This document shows, piece by piece, positions 63,454 to 64,000 of a stretch of DNA of 64,000 nucleotides. Every line of letters begins with the position of its first letter. Position 1 is the first letter of the stretch. The DNA lies in NCBI RefSeq assembly GCF_014042355.1, contig NZ_JACEZU010000007.1, forward strand, positions 186,001-250,000. Reading direction: 5' to 3'. A program made the position numbers and the translations under genes. The DNA is from Rugamonas apoptosis (GTDB lineage Bacteria > Pseudomonadota > Gammaproteobacteria > Burkholderiales > Burkholderiaceae_D). Under the pieces are notes generated by a model. The model did no database searches and was not told the DNA's origin. It saw nothing but the letters and a program-made list of their open reading frames with translations.

Positions 63454-64000
63454 TTATGCCTTCCGCTGCACGATCAAATCCGCGAGTTCGCGTAAGCGCA
63501 GCGCTTTGTCACCGAACGGCGCGAGCGCCGCGTGCGCATCGAGCCGCAATTGTTGCGCCAGCGCGCGCGAAGGTTCCAGGCCGAGGATGGAGACATAGGT
63601 CGGCTTGTTGTCGGCCGCGTCCTTGCCGGCCGTCTTGCCCAGCGTGGCCGAATCGGCCGTCGCATCGAGCACATCGTCCACCACCTGGAATGCCAGGCCG
63701 ATGGCGCGCGCGTAGGTGTTCAGGGCCGCCGTTTCGGCCGCGTCCAGCGTCTTGCCGGCCAGCGCGCCCAGCACGACGGAGGCGCGCAGCAAGGCGCCCG
63801 TTTTCAGCTGGTGCATCTGCTCCAGCTGCTCCAGCGTCAGGCTCAGGCCCACGCTGTCCAGATCGATGGCCTGGCCGCCGCACATGCCGGCCGAGCCGGA
63901 GGCATGCGCCAGCAGGCGCAGCATGGGCACCAGCCGCTCGCACGGCGCCGCTTCCGACAGCACCAGGAACGCTTGCGATTGCAGCGCGTCGCCCACCAGC
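63454..64000 (-). CDS. ispA: Farnesyl diphosphate synthase IspA (5' truncated by window end)
   Basis: About 182 C-terminal residues are visible; the frame is open past the window end. The second Asp-rich motif FQVVDDVLD and the preceding LALKTG-like block ([13 protein letters not shown]) identify a trans-polyprenyl diphosphate synthase. With dxs adjacent it is the FPP/GPP synthase of the isoprenoid route. The first Asp-rich motif lies outside the window. Confidence 0.93.
   Translation of the reverse strand, partial: LVGDALQSQAFLVLSEAAPCERLVPMLRLLAHASGSAGMCGGQAIDLDSVGLSLTLEQLEQMHQLKTGALLRASVVLGALAGKTLDAAETAALNTYARAIGLAFQVVDDVLDATADSATLGKTAGKDAADNKPTYVSILGLEPSRALAQQLRLDAHAALAPFGDKALRLRELADLIVQRKA

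Overview
The window is chromosomal DNA of a high-GC betaproteobacterium, most likely Oxalobacteraceae (Massilia/Duganella/Janthinobacterium group). This is inferred from gene content and order, not from a database search: an aa3-type cytochrome oxidase locus with the small assembly gene, DUF2970 and DUF2909 genes typical of Burkholderiales, the block ftsY-ftsE-ftsX-rpoH, and a 'slow' MKKSLI-type porin. Coding density is high, and no rRNA, tRNA, CRISPR array, prophage or insertion-sequence transposase was found.

Layout. 1-4.3 kb: end of a thiamine-diphosphate enzyme, a secreted protein, a major porin and a 1.3-kb AT-richer gap. 4.3-9.5 kb: a MerR/B12-type regulator with a CarH-like motif, then ftsY-ftsE-ftsX and rpoH, the last under a CIRCE operator that coincides with its promoter. 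9.6-12.7 kb: lipoprotein, a second type I signal peptidase, a GntR/FadR regulator, an HDOD protein. 12.7-17 kb: a compact Ter-type stress module (two TerD proteins, an AIM24 protein, a TerC-like DUF475 membrane protein) with a divergent LysR regulator. 17-22.8 kb: CorC/HlyC protein, TauE/SafE exporter, and a cysD-like/cysNC pair that should make PAPS; the CysD has an unexplained N-terminal half. 22.8-33 kb: AI-2E-type transporter and a large minus-strand respiratory locus coxB-coxA-(35-aa gene)-cox11-DUF2970-coxC-SURF1-thioredoxin-like-ctaA-ctaB-sco, with a plus-strand DUF2909 gene between coxC and SURF1. 33.4-42.6 kb: methyltransferase, comF, trmL, an exported FAD oxidoreductase fused to an unknown domain, an exported methyltransferase-like protein, a thioesterase with a paired palindromic operator, marR, hldC-type adenylyltransferase and a third PilT/PilU-like ATPase. 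42.8-50.9 kb: oxyR, ubiA, DUF883, a periplasmic solute-binding protein, HiPIP, proC-yggS, and divergent pilT-pilU-glutathione peroxidase. 51-64 kb: a GGDEF/EAL protein, a small winged-helix/membrane coiled-coil pair, the glycolate oxidase operon glcDEF, PduO-type cobalamin adenosyltransferase, an exported MetX-like hydrolase, an M48 peptidase, dxs and the start of ispA.

The most unexpected non-coding structure is a set of three long inverted repeats (31-, 41- and 17-bp perfect arms) at 49268-49332, 54171-54254 and 61486-61539, all with GGGG-beginning cores, which look like members of a dispersed palindromic element family. Other points of interest are the CarH-like regulator, the CysD N-terminal fusion with a possibly leaderless start, the Ter module, the FAD-domain fusion next to a Tat-type methyltransferase, and the operator architectures at rpoH, the thioesterase gene and the winged-helix gene.
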